The notes beneath the pieces are model-generated. The model was not told the DNA's origin and did not search any database. It worked only from the letters and a program-made list of their open reading frames with translations. The position numbers were made by a program, and so were the translations under genes. Positions 36,991 to 47,403 of a DNA stretch of 64,000 nucleotides are shown here, one piece after another (position 1 is the stretch's first letter; the number at the start of each line of letters is the position of its first letter). Source of the stretch: Sphaerotilus sulfidivorans (GTDB taxonomy: Bacteria > Pseudomonadota > Gammaproteobacteria > Burkholderiales > Burkholderiaceae_C); the NCBI RefSeq assembly GCF_013426975.1, contig NZ_JACCPY010000005.1:171399-235398 (forward strand). The letters are read 5' to 3'.

Positions 36991-38184
36991 ATGAAAGTTC
37001 TCCGCCTCCAGGACCTGATCGCCGACGGCCAGATCGCCGGCAAGCGCGTCTTCATCCGCGCCGACCTGAACGTGCCGCAGGATGACGCCGGCAACATCAC
37101 CGAGGACACCCGCATCCGTGCGTCCGTGCCGTGCGTGAAGATGGCGCTCGACGCCGGTGCCGCCGTGATGGTCACCAGCCACCTCGGCCGCCCGACCGAA
37201 GGTGAATTCAAGCCCGAAGACACCCTGGCGCCGGTCGCCGCCCGCATGAGCGAGCTGCTCGGCCGCGAGGTCCGGCTGGTCTCGAACTGGGTCGACGGCG
37301 TGGACGTCGCCCCGGGCGAGGTGGTGATGCTCGAGAACTGCCGCCTGAACAAGGGCGAGAAGAAGAACAAGGAGGATCTCGCGCAGAAGATGGCCGCGCT
37401 GTGCGATGTCTTCGTGCATGACGCCTTCGGCACCGCGCACCGCGCCGAGGCCTCGACCTACGGCATCGCCCAGTTCGCCCCGGTCGCCTGCGCCGGCCCG
37501 CTGCTGGCCGCCGAGATCGACGCCATCTCCAAGGCCCTGGCCAACCCGAAGCGCCCGCTGGTGGCGATCGTCGCGGGCTCGAAGGTCTCGACCAAGCTGA
37601 CCATCCTGAAGGCCCTCTCCAACAACGTCGACGGCCTGATCGTCGGCGGCGGCATCGCCAACACCTTCATGCTGGCTGCAGGTCTCAAGATCGGCAAGAG
37701 CCTGGCCGAGCCGGATCTGGTCGGCGAGGCCAAGGCGGTGATCGAGGCGATGGCCGCGCGCGGCGCCGCCGTGCCGATTCCGGTCGACGTGGTCTGCGCC
37801 AAGACCTTCTCGGCCGACGCCGAGGCGACCGTCAAGGCCGCCACCGATGTCGCCGACGACGACCTGATCCTGGACATCGGCCCGAAGACCGCCGAGATCC
37901 TGGCCGCCCAGCTCAAGGCCGCCGGCACCATCGTCTGGAACGGCCCGGTGGGCGTGTTCGAGTTCGACGCCTTCGCCAAGGGCACCGAGACGCTGGCGCG
38001 CGCGATCGCCGAGTCGGAGGCCTTCTCGATCGCCGGCGGCGGCGACACGCTGGCCGCGATCGCCAAGTACGGCATCGACAAGGACGTCGGCTACATCTCC
38101 ACCGGCGGCGGCGCCTTCCTGGAAGTGCTGGAAGGCAAGACCCTGCCGGCGTTTGAGATTCTGAGCCAGCGCGCCGCGGGCTGA
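36991..38184 (+). CDS. pgk: Phosphoglycerate kinase
   Basis: Glycolytic ATP-forming step: 1,3-bisphosphoglycerate + ADP to 3-phosphoglycerate. A 397-residue protein. Visible landmarks are [12 protein letters not shown] (18-29), [24 protein letters not shown] and the C-terminal nucleotide domain with [27 protein letters not shown] and [13 protein letters not shown]. First gene of a central-metabolism cluster pgk-maeB-pyk-fba, with a 256-base structured gap before maeB. Confidence 0.98.
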   Translation: MKVLRLQDLIADGQIAGKRVFIRADLNVPQDDAGNITEDTRIRASVPCVKMALDAGAAVMVTSHLGRPTEGEFKPEDTLAPVAARMSELLGREVRLVSNWVDGVDVAPGEVVMLENCRLNKGEKKNKEDLAQKMAALCDVFVHDAFGTAHRAEASTYGIAQFAPVACAGPLLAAEIDAISKALANPKRPLVAIVAGSKVSTKLTILKALSNNVDGLIVGGGIANTFMLAAGLKIGKSLAEPDLVGEAKAVIEAMAARGAAVPIPVDVVCAKTFSADAEATVKAATDVADDDLILDIGPKTAEILAAQLKAAGTIVWNGPVGVFEFDAFAKGTETLARAIAESEAFSIAGGGDTLAAIAKYGIDKDVGYISTGGGAFLEVLEGKTLPAFEILSQRAAG

Positions 38185-38198
38185 TCCCGCGCGCTCAC

Positions 38199-38275
38199 GC
38201 CGGGCCGCGCGCCCGGCCTCGGCAGACGCAGGCCCGTCACCGCAAGGTGGCGGGCCTGTGCCGTTCTGGCACAGG
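38199..38275 (+). other. Overlapping stable hairpins downstream of pgk
   Basis: Three stems lie in the pgk-maeB gap. GCCGGGC/GCCCGGC (38199-38205 with 38211-38217) is a plain hairpin. A 15-bp stem with a GCAA tetraloop spans 38227-38260. A perfect 8-bp stem CCTGTGCC/GGCACAGG (38255-38262 with 38268-38275) shares 38255-38260 with the previous one, so the two cannot both form fully. No U-tract follows any of them. They could act as a Rho-dependent or mRNA-stability element or a switch; the remaining 165 bases up to maeB show no clear feature. Confidence 0.45.
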
Positions 38276-38440
38276 CGGGTGTTCCGGTGCATCTTCATGC
38301 CTTTTCTGCATGAGCACTGCGGCTGGCGGCATGAACCCCGCTTTCAGGCCCTTGCGCACGGGAAGTACCCATGCGGGCCGCTTTCGTCGGCAGTAATCTG
38401 CGCTCCCCTTGTTGATTTGTGTGCTTCAGGAGCGCCCTCG

Positions 38441-40744
38441 ATGACCCAACCCTTGTCGCCCGCCGAACAGGCTCTGCATGATGCCGCGCTCGAATATCAC
38501 CGCGCGCCGGTCCGGGGCAAGATCGCCGTCACCCCGCTCAAGCCGCTGATGAACCAGCGCGACCTGTCGCTGGCCTACTCCCCCGGCGTGGCCTATCCCT
38601 GCCTGGCCATCGAGCAGGATCCGTCCAAGGCGGCCGAGTACACCTCGCGCGGCAATCTGGTGGCCGTGGTCACCAACGGCACCGCGGTGCTGGGCCTGGG
38701 CGACATCGGCCCGCTGGCGTCCAAGCCGGTGATGGAGGGCAAGGGCTGCCTCTTCAAGAAGTTCGCCGGCATCGATGTCTTCGACATCGAGCTGGCCGAG
38801 CGCGATCCGGACAAGCTGGTCGAGATCATCGCCTCGCTGGAGCCGACGCTGGGCGGCATCAACCTCGAGGACATCAAGGCGCCCGAGTGCTTCTACATCG
38901 AGAAGAAGCTGCGCGAGCGCATGAAGATTCCGGTCTTCCACGACGACCAGCACGGCACCGCGATCATCTCGGGCGCGGCGCTGCTCAACGGCCTGGAGCT
39001 GGTCGGCAAGAAGATCGGCGAGGTCAAGATGGCGGTGTCGGGCGCCGGCGCGGCGGCGATCGCCTGCTTGGACCTGATGGTCGGCCTGGGCGTGAAGGTC
39101 GAGAACATCTTCGTCTGCGACTCCAAGGGCGTGATCCGCGAAGGCCGCGGCGACCGCCTCGACGAGTCCAAGCAGCGCTACTGCCAGAAGACCGACGCGA
39201 AGACGCTGGCCGACGTGGTGCGCGACGCCGACGTCTTCCTGGGCTGCTCGGCCGCCGGCGTGCTGACCGCCGACATGGTCGCGACGATGGCCGACAAGCC
39301 GATCATCCTGGCGCTGGCCAACCCCGAGCCGGAGATCCGCCCCGAGATCGCCAAGGCGGCGCGGCCCGACTGCATCATCGCCACCGGCCGCTCGGACTAT
39401 CCGAACCAGGTCAACAACGTCCTGTGCTTCCCCTACATCTTCCGCGGCGCGCTGGACTGCGGCGCCACGAAGATCACCGAGGCGATGAAGCTGGCCTGCG
39501 TGCGCGAGATCGCCGCGCTGGCCAAGGAAGAGACCAGCGACGAGGTCGCGGCCGCCTATGCCGGCCAGGACCTGAAGTTCGGCCCCGACTACCTGATCCC
39601 GAAGCCCTTCGACGCGCGCCTGATCCTGCGCATCGCGCCGGCGGTGGCCGCGGCCGCGGTCGAGTCGGGTGTCGCCGAGCGCCCGATCGCCGACCTGGAC
39701 GCCTACCGCGACTCGCTGACCCGCTATGTCTACCAGACCGGCATGTTCATGCGCCCGGTCTTCGCCGCGGCCAAGCGCAACCCGGCGCGTGTCGTCTACG
39801 CCGAGGGCGAGGACGAGCGGGTGCTGCGTGCGGTGCAGGCGGTGCTGGCCGAAGGCATGGCCCGGCCGATCCTGGTGGGCCGCCCGGGCGTGATCGCCTC
39901 GCGCATCGAGCGCGCCGGCCTGCGCCTGAAGCCGGGCGTCGACTTCGAGGTGGTCAATCCCGAGGAGGACAGCCGCTTCCGCGCCTGCTGGGAGGAGTAC
40001 CACCGCATCATGAAGCGCGACGGCGTCTCGGTCGAGGCCGCCAAGGCGGCGGTGCGCCGCTCGACCACGCTGATCGCCACCATGCTGCTGAAGCTGGGTC
40101 ACGCCGACGCGATGCTCTGCGGCCTGCACGGCCGCTACGACACCCACTTCGAGTATGTGAAGAGCGTCATCGGCCAGAAGCCCGGTGCCAAGGTCTTCGC
40201 GACGATGAACGCGCTGATGCTGGAGGAGCACAACCTCTTCATCACCGACACCTTCATCAACGAGCAGCCCACCGCCGAGGAACTGGCCGAGATCGCGCTG
40301 ATGGCCGCCGACGAGGTGCGCCGCTTCGGCCTGCCGCCGAAGGTGGCCTTCCTGTCGCACTCGATGTTCGGCACCTCGCACCGTCCGTCGGCGAAGCGGG
40401 TGCGGGCCGCACGCGATCTGTTCGTCGAGCGTGCGCCTGACATCGAGTGCGACGGCGAGATGCACGGCGACGCGGCGCTGTCGGAGGCGATCCGCCGCAA
40501 CATCCTGCCGGACTCGAGCCTCAACGGCGCGGCCAACCTGCTGGTGCTGCCCAACATCGACGCCGCCAACATCCTGTTCAATGTGCTGAAGGTGACCGCC
40601 GGCAAGGGCGTGACCGTCGGACCGATCCTGCTGGGCTCGGCCGCGCCGGTGCATATCCTGACCCCGTCGGCCTCGATGCGCCGGGTGGTCAACATGACCG
40701 CGCTGGCGGTGGCGGATGCGGCAGAAGCACGGCGTTCTTCGTAA
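38441..40744 (+). CDS. maeB: NADP-dependent malic enzyme with fused phosphotransacetylase-like domain
   Basis: Decarboxylates malate to pyruvate with NADP+. A 767-residue protein from the ATG at 38441 (AGGAGC ribosome site). The N-terminal malic domain has [37 protein letters not shown] and [11 protein letters not shown], with the NADP-binding [13 protein letters not shown]. The C-terminal ~330 residues resemble phosphate acetyltransferase (PTA): [26 protein letters not shown]. In MaeB-type enzymes this part is regulatory (acetyl-CoA binding) rather than catalytic. Confidence 0.97.
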   Translation: MTQPLSPAEQALHDAALEYHRAPVRGKIAVTPLKPLMNQRDLSLAYSPGVAYPCLAIEQDPSKAAEYTSRGNLVAVVTNGTAVLGLGDIGPLASKPVMEGKGCLFKKFAGIDVFDIELAERDPDKLVEIIASLEPTLGGINLEDIKAPECFYIEKKLRERMKIPVFHDDQHGTAIISGAALLNGLELVGKKIGEVKMAVSGAGAAAIACLDLMVGLGVKVENIFVCDSKGVIREGRGDRLDESKQRYCQKTDAKTLADVVRDADVFLGCSAAGVLTADMVATMADKPIILALANPEPEIRPEIAKAARPDCIIATGRSDYPNQVNNVLCFPYIFRGALDCGATKITEAMKLACVREIAALAKEETSDEVAAAYAGQDLKFGPDYLIPKPFDARLILRIAPAVAAAAVESGVAERPIADLDAYRDSLTRYVYQTGMFMRPVFAAAKRNPARVVYAEGEDERVLRAVQAVLAEGMARPILVGRPGVIASRIERAGLRLKPGVDFEVVNPEEDSRFRACWEEYHRIMKRDGVSVEAAKAAVRRSTTLIATMLLKLGHADAMLCGLHGRYDTHFEYVKSVIGQKPGAKVFATMNALMLEEHNLFITDTFINEQPTAEELAEIALMAADEVRRFGLPPKVAFLSHSMFGTSHRPSAKRVRAARDLFVERAPDIECDGEMHGDAALSEAIRRNILPDSSLNGAANLLVLPNIDAANILFNVLKVTAGKGVTVGPILLGSAAPVHILTPSASMRRVVNMTALAVADAAEARRSS

Positions 40745-40813
40745 CCACCTTGTTCTGAACGGCGGTCGATAATCCCTGGCACTGCGTTTTTTCGACACCC
40801 AGGAGACTGCCCG

Positions 40814-42244
40814 ATGCCTCGCCACACCAAGATCGTCGCCACCCTCGGCCCCGCCTCGTCCGACCCGGCGGTGCTGGAGCGGATCATCCGCGCCGGGGTG
40901 GACGTCGTGCGGCTGAACTTCAGCCATGGCAAGGCGCAGGACCACATCGACCGCGCCACGCTGGTGCGCGAGGTCGCCGCCCGCGTCGGCAAGCCGGTGG
41001 CGATCATGGCCGACCTGCAGGGGCCGAAGATCCGCGTCGGCAAGTTCGCCGAAGGCAAGGTGATGCTGGAGCCGGGCGCGCCCTTCGTGCTGGATGCCAG
41101 CCGCACCACGCCGGGTGACCTCGAGGGCGTGGGCCTCGACTACAAGGAACTGCCGCGCGATGTGCGGCCCGGCGACACGCTGCTGCTCAACGATGGCCTG
41201 ATCGTGCTGGTCGTCGAGCTGGTGCGCGGCGACAAGGTCCACACCGTCGTGAAGATCGGCGGCGAGCTGTCCAACAACAAGGGCATCAACAAGCAGGGCG
41301 GCGGCCTGACCGCCCCGGCGCTGACCTCCAAGGACATGGAGGACATCAAGACCGCGATGTCCTTCCAGTGCGAGTACCTGGCGGTGAGCTTCCCGAAGAG
41401 CGCCATCGACATGGAGATGGCGCGCCAGCTGGCCAATGTCGCCGGCGAGCCGTGGCGCCACAAGCCGGGCATGATCGCCAAGATCGAGCGCACCGAGGCC
41501 ATCCCGCAGCTCGAGGCCATCCTGAAGGCCTCCGACGGCATCATGGTCGCGCGCGGCGATCTGGCGGTCGAGGTCGGCAACGCCGCGGTGCCGGCGCTGC
41601 AGAAGAAGATGATCCGCATGGCGCGCGAGATGGACAAGGTCGTCATCACCGCCACGCAGATGATGGAGTCGATGATCCAGAACCCGGTGCCGACCCGCGC
41701 CGAGGTCTCGGACGTCGCCAACGCGGTGCTCGATGGCACCGATGCGGTGATGCTCTCGGCCGAGACGGCCGCCGGCAAGTACCCGGTCGAGACAGTCGAG
41801 CAGATGGTGGCGATCGCCGAGGCGGCCGAGGCGGCCGAGGAAGTCCGCTTCGAGGCCGACATGGGCAGCCGCACCGTCGGCCGCATCGACCAGTCGATCG
41901 CGATGGGCGCGCTGTTCACCGCGCATCACCTGGGCTGCAAGGCCATCCTGGCGCTGACCGAGTCGGGCTCGACCGCGCTGTGGATGAGCCGCCACCGCAT
42001 CGACGTGCCGATCTACGCGCTGACGACGCAGTCGCTGTCCGAGCGCAAGATGGCGCTCTACCGCAACGTGCGTCCGATCCTGATGCCCAAGTTCGAGGAC
42101 CGCGACACCGCGCTGGCCGCAGCCGAGCAGCTGCTGGTCGAGCGCGGCGTGCTGCGTCCGGGCGACACCTACGCGATCACCTGCGGCGAACCGATGGGGT
42201 ACCCGGGTGGAACCAACATGCTGAAGGTCTGCCGCGTCGGCTGA
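40814..42244 (+). CDS. pyk: Pyruvate kinase
   Basis: Last glycolytic step, phosphoenolpyruvate + ADP to pyruvate + ATP. The 476-residue protein shows TKIVATLGPASSD, VVRLNFSHG, IMADLQGPKIRVGKF, and the family signature with catalytic Lys at MIAKIERTEAIPQLEAI. GIMVARGDLAVEVG, ATQMMESMI and PTRAEVSDVANAVLDGTDAVMLSAETA complete the barrel. The length is that of PykA-type enzymes. It has a standalone start 69 bases after maeB. Confidence 0.98.
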   Translation: MPRHTKIVATLGPASSDPAVLERIIRAGVDVVRLNFSHGKAQDHIDRATLVREVAARVGKPVAIMADLQGPKIRVGKFAEGKVMLEPGAPFVLDASRTTPGDLEGVGLDYKELPRDVRPGDTLLLNDGLIVLVVELVRGDKVHTVVKIGGELSNNKGINKQGGGLTAPALTSKDMEDIKTAMSFQCEYLAVSFPKSAIDMEMARQLANVAGEPWRHKPGMIAKIERTEAIPQLEAILKASDGIMVARGDLAVEVGNAAVPALQKKMIRMAREMDKVVITATQMMESMIQNPVPTRAEVSDVANAVLDGTDAVMLSAETAAGKYPVETVEQMVAIAEAAEAAEEVRFEADMGSRTVGRIDQSIAMGALFTAHHLGCKAILALTESGSTALWMSRHRIDVPIYALTTQSLSERKMALYRNVRPILMPKFEDRDTALAAAEQLLVERGVLRPGDTYAITCGEPMGYPGGTNMLKVCRVG

Positions 42245-42288
42245 GGCCGCGGACTCGCCCGCGGTCTGCGGGCCGGCGATGTAACCCG

Positions 42289-42322
42289 ACGGGGGTGGCG
42301 TGTAACTCGCCACCCCCGTTGT
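42289..42322 (+). terminator. Terminator-like hairpin after pyk
   Basis: ACGGGGGTGGCG (42289-42300) and CGCCACCCCCGT (42308-42319) form a perfect 12-bp stem with a 7-base TGTAACT loop. Only a short TTGTG follows, so it lacks a full U-tract. It lies 45 bases after the pyk stop and separates pyk from fba. The remaining 180 bases up to fba show no recognised promoter or riboswitch. Confidence 0.6.
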
Positions 42323-42500
42323 GCAAAATTGGCACGCATCGGGCCCCGGCCAAGGGGCTGCTTCAGCGGAAATCGCGCATCTGCACGATGGCGTGCCCGT
42401 AGAATCTCGGAAGTTTCAGGGTGGTTTCAGGGGTGTTCGACCCATCGGGTGCCCGGCCAGCCGCCCGCGCCGGTTTCCAGTCACTTCTGAGGTTCTTCCC

Positions 42501-43565
42501 ATGCCCCTCGTTTCCATGCGCCAGCTGCTGGACCATGCCGCCGAAAACGGCTATGGCATTCCGGCGTTCAACGTCAACAACCTCGAGCAGGTCCAGGCGG
42601 TGATGGCCGCCGCCGACGAGGTCGGCGCCCCGGTGATCCTGCAGGCCTCGGCGGGTGCGCGCAAGTACGCCGGCGAAGCCTTCATCAAGCACCTGATCCT
42701 GGCCGCGTCCGAAGCCTATCCGCACATCCCGATGGTGATGCACCAGGACCACGGCACCAGCCCGAAGGTCTGCGCCGGCGCGCTGGAGCTGGGCTTCGGC
42801 TCGGTGATGATGGATGGCTCGCTGCGCGAGGACGGCAAGACCCCGGCCGACTTCGGCTACAACGTCGACGTGACCCGCCAGGTCGTAGCGATGGCGCACC
42901 GGATCGGCGCCACCGTCGAGGGCGAGCTGGGCTGCCTGGGCAACCTCGAGACCGGTGACGCCGGCGAGGAAGACGGCATCGGCGCCGAAGGCAAGCTGGA
43001 CCACAGCCAGATGCTGACCGACCCGGAAGAGGCCGCCCGCTTCGTGCAGGAAACCCAGCTCGACGCGCTGGCCATCGCCATCGGCACCAGCCACGGCGCC
43101 TACAAGTTCAGCCGCCCGCCCACCGGCGACATCCTGGCGATCTCCCGCGTCAAGGAGATCAACGCCCGCATTCCGAACACCCACCTGGTGATGCACGGCT
43201 CCTCGTCGGTGCCGCAGGACCTGCGCGCGATCATCAACCAGTACGGCGGCGCGATGAAGGAGACCTACGGCGTGCCGGTCTCCGAGATCCAGGAAGCCAT
43301 CAAGTACGGCGTGCGCAAGATCAACATCGACACCGACATCCGCATGGCGATGACCGGCGCGGTGCGCAAGTTCCTGACCGAGAACCCGGAGAAGTTCGAC
43401 GCGCGCGAATGGCTCAAGCCCGCCCGCGAGGCGGCCAAGGCGATCTGCAAGCAGCGCTACATGGAGTTCGGCTGCGAAGGCCAGGGCTCGCGCATCCAGG
43501 GCGTCTCGCTGGCCGTGATGGCCCAGAAGTACGCTGCCGGCGAGCTGGCGCAGAAGGTGCTCTGA
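42501..43565 (+). CDS. fba: Fructose-bisphosphate aldolase, class II
   Basis: Zinc-dependent aldol cleavage of fructose-1,6-bisphosphate. A 354-residue protein: [34 protein letters not shown] opens the fold, and [22 protein letters not shown] carries the metal-binding His. [35 protein letters not shown] and [16 protein letters not shown] complete the family signature. It is followed by a strong intrinsic terminator and then purC. Confidence 0.98.
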   Translation: MPLVSMRQLLDHAAENGYGIPAFNVNNLEQVQAVMAAADEVGAPVILQASAGARKYAGEAFIKHLILAASEAYPHIPMVMHQDHGTSPKVCAGALELGFGSVMMDGSLREDGKTPADFGYNVDVTRQVVAMAHRIGATVEGELGCLGNLETGDAGEEDGIGAEGKLDHSQMLTDPEEAARFVQETQLDALAIAIGTSHGAYKFSRPPTGDILAISRVKEINARIPNTHLVMHGSSSVPQDLRAIINQYGGAMKETYGVPVSEIQEAIKYGVRKINIDTDIRMAMTGAVRKFLTENPEKFDAREWLKPAREAAKAICKQRYMEFGCEGQGSRIQGVSLAVMAQKYAAGELAQKVL

Positions 43566-43619
43566 TCCCCGGAATCCGCGCGGCCCGCTGCCGGGCGCCT
43601 GCGCGTTTTTCCTGATCCG

Positions 43620-43649
43620 ACGGCCCGCCCCTGGCGGGCCGTTCTTCTT
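43620..43649 (+). terminator. Rho-independent terminator of fba
   Basis: ACGGCCCGCC (43620-43629) and GGCGGGCCGT (43633-43642) form a perfect 10-bp stem around CCT, followed by TCTTCTT. It is 55 bases after the fba stop. Confidence 0.75.
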
Positions 43650-43675
43650 GGTACCCGGGGTTGCGCCCCTACAAT
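43648..43675 (+). promoter_or_regulatory. Candidate sigma-70 promoter of purC
   Basis: A -35 TTGGTA (43648-43653) and a -10 TACAAT (43670-43675) are spaced by 16 bases and lie 38 bases upstream of the purC start. The -35 abuts the fba terminator. TACAAT is a good -10; the -35 is only partly conserved. Confidence 0.45.
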
Positions 43676-43712
43676 CGGCCGGTTCCAAGACAGCCTCAGC
43701 CGAGTCCACGCC

Positions 43713-44621
43713 GTGACCACCGCCCTGCACAACTCCAGCCTCCACTCCCTGCCGCTGCTCGCGCGCGGCAAGGTGCGCGACAACTACGCCGTCGGCGAGG
43801 ACCGCATCCTGATGGTCGCCACCGACCGGCTGTCGGCCTTCGACGTCATCATGGAAGAGCCGATTCCCGGCAAGGGCGCGCTGCTGACCCAGGTCGCGCT
43901 GTTCTGGTTCGATCGACTCGGCCACATCGTGCCGAACCACCTGACCGGCGAGGATCCGCTGTCGGTCGTGGCCGACGACGAGCGTGACCAGGTCCGCGAC
44001 CGCTCGATGCTGGTCAAGCGCCTGAAGCCGCTGCCGGTCGAGGCGGTGGTGCGCGGCTACCTGGCCGGCTCGGGCTGGAAGGAATACCAGGACAGCCGCT
44101 CGGTCTGCGGCGTGGCGCTGCCCGAGGGCCTGACCAACGCGGCCAAGCTGCCCGCGCCGATCTTCACGCCGGCCACCAAGGCCGACGTCGGCGACCATGA
44201 CGAGAACATCAGCTTCGACCGCATGGTCGAGATCATCGGCCGCGAGCTGGCCGAGCAGGTGCGCGACATCTCGATCCGCCTGTACACCACCGCCGCCGAG
44301 CATGCGCTGACCCGCGGCATCATCATCGCCGACACCAAGTTCGAGTTCGGCCTCGACGAGAACGGCGCGCTGGTGCTGATGGACGAGGTGCTGACGCCCG
44401 ACTCCTCGCGCTACTGGCCGGTCGAGAGCTATGCCGCGGCGCTGGCCGCCGGCGAGAACCCGCCGAGCTTCGACAAGCAGTACCTGCGCGACTGGCTCGA
44501 GGCGGTGCGCATCGACGGCCGGCCGTGGGGCAAGGTCAAGCCGGCGCCGGCGCTGCCCGCCGAGGTGATCGAGCACACCGCGGCCAAGTACCGCGAGGCC
44601 CTCGAGCGCCTGATGGGCTGA
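43713..44621 (+). CDS. purC: Phosphoribosylaminoimidazole-succinocarboxamide synthase
   Basis: Step 8 (SAICAR synthase) of purine synthesis. A 302-residue protein beginning at GTG 43713. The longer, 'yeast-like' form of the enzyme: [74 protein letters not shown] and [13 protein letters not shown]. It is separated from purE and purK by two unrelated genes. Ends 46 bases before the next gene. Confidence 0.97.
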   Translation: MTTALHNSSLHSLPLLARGKVRDNYAVGEDRILMVATDRLSAFDVIMEEPIPGKGALLTQVALFWFDRLGHIVPNHLTGEDPLSVVADDERDQVRDRSMLVKRLKPLPVEAVVRGYLAGSGWKEYQDSRSVCGVALPEGLTNAAKLPAPIFTPATKADVGDHDENISFDRMVEIIGRELAEQVRDISIRLYTTAAEHALTRGIIIADTKFEFGLDENGALVLMDEVLTPDSSRYWPVESYAAALAAGENPPSFDKQYLRDWLEAVRIDGRPWGKVKPAPALPAEVIEHTAAKYREALERLMG

Positions 44622-44667
44622 GCCGGCACACCGGACGGATCCCGATCGCCCGCCGGCAGGTGAAGCG

Positions 44668-45780
44668 ATGATGAACCGGCTGCTGTCCCGGCTCGATGAT
44701 GCGATCGCCGCCTCGCGCCTGCCGCGCGAGGTGCCTCTGCTGCGCGCCGAGCGTGCGGTGGTGCTGGCGCGGCTCGGCGAGCTGGACCGCATGCGCCAGG
44801 AGGTGGCCACGCTCAGGGCCTCGCCCGAGATGCTGACGATGCCGGTGCTCAACGCCTGGCTGCTGCTGGCCGAGGGGCTGGGCGACTTCTACGCCGACCT
44901 GTCGCTGCGTTCGCACGAGCGGGTGCGCCGCTCGCTGGCGCTGGGCAAGGCCGCGCGCAATGCGCGGGTGCAGTCGCTGGCGGCGGCCTGGCTGGCGCAT
45001 CTGGACTTCTATGTGCGCGACGATGCGTCCGCGCTCGAGCATGTCGCGCTGGCGCTCAAGCTGGCACGGCCCGATCACCACGGCGCACGCTCGCGCGCCA
45101 GCCTGGTGGTGGCGGGCATGCTGCACTACGCGCGCCGGGACGAGGAATCCCAGGCCTGGTACGCCCTGGCGCGTCGCCACGCCACCACCGAGGGTGACGG
45201 CGCCGCGCTCAGCTCCATCATGTACAACATGGCCTTCCTGCGGGTGCTCGACGCCCGGGTGGCCGATCTGCGCGATCCCGGCGGCTGCCCGGAGGGCGTG
45301 CTGCGCCGCGCGGTGCTGGGCACCGAGTCCTCGGTGCATCTGGACCGCAGCGTGCAGACCCGCGCGCTCAGCAACCATCCGCCGATGCGCCGGGCGCAGA
45401 TCCTGCTGCTGACCGGCGAGATCGAGGCCGCGCTGGCGCTCTACGAGGAGCACACCCGCAAGGCGATCGAGGAGGGGCTCGGCGTCTCGGAAAGCGTGTT
45501 CCGTGCCGACCAGGCCTGGTGCCTGGCGATGCTCGGCCGCAGCGATGCGGCGCTGCGCACCGCCCGCGATGCCGAGGCCGCGCTCCATGGTGCGGTCGAG
45601 CCCGAGGATCTGGTCATCGCCCACGGCATGCTCGAGCGGGTCTTCCGCCGGCTCGGTCTCGACGAGGTGGCCGCGATCCATGAGGACCGCGGCGCGGCGC
45701 ACTACCGCGTCTACAGCGACCGCATTGCGGCGCTGCTGGCCGGGCTGGACCGGCTGGGGCTCAGAACAGCGCCATGCTGA
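44668..45780 (+). CDS. TPR-like helical repeat protein of unknown function
   Basis: A 370-residue, almost entirely alpha-helical protein rich in Arg, Ala and Leu. Repeats such as [46 protein letters not shown] and ILLLTGEIEAALALYEEH have the spacing of tetratricopeptide helices. There is no signal peptide, membrane segment or catalytic motif. It may be a scaffold or a ligand-binding regulator half without its DNA-binding part. It follows purC and its last 20 bases overlap the convergent cnoX gene. Confidence 0.7.
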   Translation: MMNRLLSRLDDAIAASRLPREVPLLRAERAVVLARLGELDRMRQEVATLRASPEMLTMPVLNAWLLLAEGLGDFYADLSLRSHERVRRSLALGKAARNARVQSLAAAWLAHLDFYVRDDASALEHVALALKLARPDHHGARSRASLVVAGMLHYARRDEESQAWYALARRHATTEGDGAALSSIMYNMAFLRVLDARVADLRDPGGCPEGVLRRAVLGTESSVHLDRSVQTRALSNHPPMRRAQILLLTGEIEAALALYEEHTRKAIEEGLGVSESVFRADQAWCLAMLGRSDAALRTARDAEAALHGAVEPEDLVIAHGMLERVFRRLGLDEVAAIHEDRGAAHYRVYSDRIAALLAGLDRLGLRTAPC

Positions 45781-46738
45781 GCTTGCGGCGGTAGCTGTCG
45801 ATCACCGGGTCGCCCGGCACGACCACCGCCTTGCCGGCGATCTCGACGGCGCCCTTCTTGGCTTCCGGCGTCGCGGCCTTCGGGGCCGGCTTGCTCATCA
45901 GCTCCAGGATGGCGACATAGGTCTTGCGCGCCAGGCCGTCGCTCCAGCCCTTGTCGCGCATCAGGATCTCGAGCAGCTCGTCCATCGCCTCGGTCATCGC
46001 GCCGGCGGCGAACAGGTGGCGTGCCAGCTCCAGCCGGGCAGCGAAGTCGCGCGGCGCGGCGGCGATGGCCGCGCGCAGCGCCTCGGGCGTGCGGCCGGCG
46101 GCGCGGGCGTCGCGCACCGCCTCGGCCGCCAGCAGCCCGTGCTCGAGCGCGGCGAAGCGCGCATCGGCCAGCGCGCGCGGCGCGACCTGCGCGTAGGCCT
46201 GGCGGGCCTCGGCCAGCGCCGCGTCGTCATGGCGCGCCACGCCCAGCAGCACCTTCAGGTAGTCGATCCAGGCGACGTCGCTGGCCGGATCGGTCTCGAC
46301 CGCGGCGCGCAGCCGCTCCAGCACCGCCTGGATGTCCGGCTTGTCGCTGGCGAGCATCTGCTCGGCCTCCTCGACGTCCTCCTCGGCCTCGACCTGCTCG
46401 GGCGTGGCCACATGCTTGGCGAGGAACTCGCGGATCTGCGCCTCGGGGATGGCGCCGACGAAGCCGTCGACCGGCTGGCCCTGCGCGAACATCACGCAGA
46501 AGGGAATCGAGCGCACGCCGAACATCTGGCTGAGCTGGCCGGCGATCTCCGGCACCTCGTCGGCGTTGAGCTTGGCCAGCACGAAGCCGCCGGCGTATTC
46601 GGTCTCGAGCTTCTCGAGCACCGGGCCGAGCTGCTTGCACGGGCCGCACCACGGCGCCCAGATGTCGAGCAGCACCGGCTGCTGCATCGAGGCCTGGATC
46701 AGTTCGGATTCGAAGTTCTGGAGGGTGATGTCGATCAT
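45761..46738 (-). CDS. cnoX: Thioredoxin-fold co-chaperone YbbN/CnoX
   Basis: A 325-residue protein from the ATG at 46736-46738. The N-terminal thioredoxin domain has ITLQNFESELIQASMQQ, DIWAPWCGPCKQLGPVLEKLE (CGPC intact) and FGVRSIPFCVMF. The C-terminal ~200 residues are TPR-like helices (LLAEAVRDARAAG, LARHLFAAGAMTEAMDELLEILMRDKGW). This matches CnoX, which protects proteins under oxidative stress and hands them to GroEL or DnaK. In the E. coli protein the active site is SXXC-like; here it is a full CXXC, so it may be redox-active. Confidence 0.9.
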   Translation of the reverse strand: MIDITLQNFESELIQASMQQPVLLDIWAPWCGPCKQLGPVLEKLETEYAGGFVLAKLNADEVPEIAGQLSQMFGVRSIPFCVMFAQGQPVDGFVGAIPEAQIREFLAKHVATPEQVEAEEDVEEAEQMLASDKPDIQAVLERLRAAVETDPASDVAWIDYLKVLLGVARHDDAALAEARQAYAQVAPRALADARFAALEHGLLAAEAVRDARAAGRTPEALRAAIAAAPRDFAARLELARHLFAAGAMTEAMDELLEILMRDKGWSDGLARKTYVAILELMSKPAPKAATPEAKKGAVEIAGKAVVVPGDPVIDSYRRKLSMALF

Positions 46739-46893
46739 CGCGGCACCTGGTGGGCGGCATGCGCGCGGCGCATGCGCAGGGGTCTGGTCGGACGGGTCTG
46801 GCCGGTTCATCTGAGGGCGGCGCGGGGGAAAAGCAAGTCCGGTGCGGCCGGCGCGCCTAAAATCCCTCCTTTGCCCAAGCCCGGAGCCCCGCC

Positions 46894-47403
46894 TTGAACA
46901 GCGCCTCGCCCGTGGTCGGCATCGTCATGGGGTCCAACAGCGACTGGGACACCATGAAGAACGCCGCCCAGATTCTCGCCGACTTCGGCGTGCCCTTCGA
47001 AGCCCAGGTCGTCTCGGCGCACCGCATGCCCGACGACATGTTCCGCTACGCCGAGCGCGCGCGCGAGCGCGGCCTGCAGGCGATCATCGCCGGTGCCGGC
47101 GGCGCGGCCCACCTGCCGGGCATGCTCGCGGCCAAGACGCCGGTGCCGGTGCTCGGCGTGCCGGTGGCCAGCCGCCATCTGCAGGGCGTGGACTCGCTGC
47201 ATTCGATCGTGCAGATGCCCAAGGGCGTGCCGGTGGCGACCTTCGCGATCGGCGTGGCTGGCGCGGCCAACGCGGCGCTGTTCGCGGTCGCGCTGCTGGC
47301 CAACCACGACGAGCGGCTGCGCGCCGAACTCGATGCCTTCCGCGCCCGCCAGACCGAGGCGGCCCGCGCGATGGAGCTGACGCCGCTGGAGGGCCAGGGC
47401 TGA
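46894..47403 (+). CDS. purE: 5-(carboxyamino)imidazole ribonucleotide mutase
   Basis: Purine-pathway mutase converting N5-CAIR to CAIR. A 169-residue protein starting at TTG 46894, with GGAG at 46883-46886; no ATG lies at a family-sized position. Motifs: [66 protein letters not shown] sequence at 46858-46863 may be its -10. Its stop shares one base with the purK start, so the pair is co-translated. Confidence 0.97.
   Translation: MNSASPVVGIVMGSNSDWDTMKNAAQILADFGVPFEAQVVSAHRMPDDMFRYAERARERGLQAIIAGAGGAAHLPGMLAAKTPVPVLGVPVASRHLQGVDSLHSIVQMPKGVPVATFAIGVAGAANAALFAVALLANHDERLRAELDAFRARQTEAARAMELTPLEGQG

Noticed and set aside
42247..42264. CCGCGG...CCGCGG palindrome after pyk as a second terminator
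   Set aside because: Short palindromic GC blocks without a U-tract are expected by chance at this GC content. The 12-bp stem further on is the better candidate.
38426..42313. Very long minus-strand open frame (1295 codons) antisense to maeB and pyk
   Set aside because: GC-rich codon bias leaves the antisense frame open. The protein is His/Arg/Asp-rich without known domains, and the + strand genes are unmistakable.
42322..42345. Sigma-54-like TTGGCAC in the pyk-fba gap
   Set aside because: The -12 element TTGC is not at the correct distance; only half of the promoter matches.
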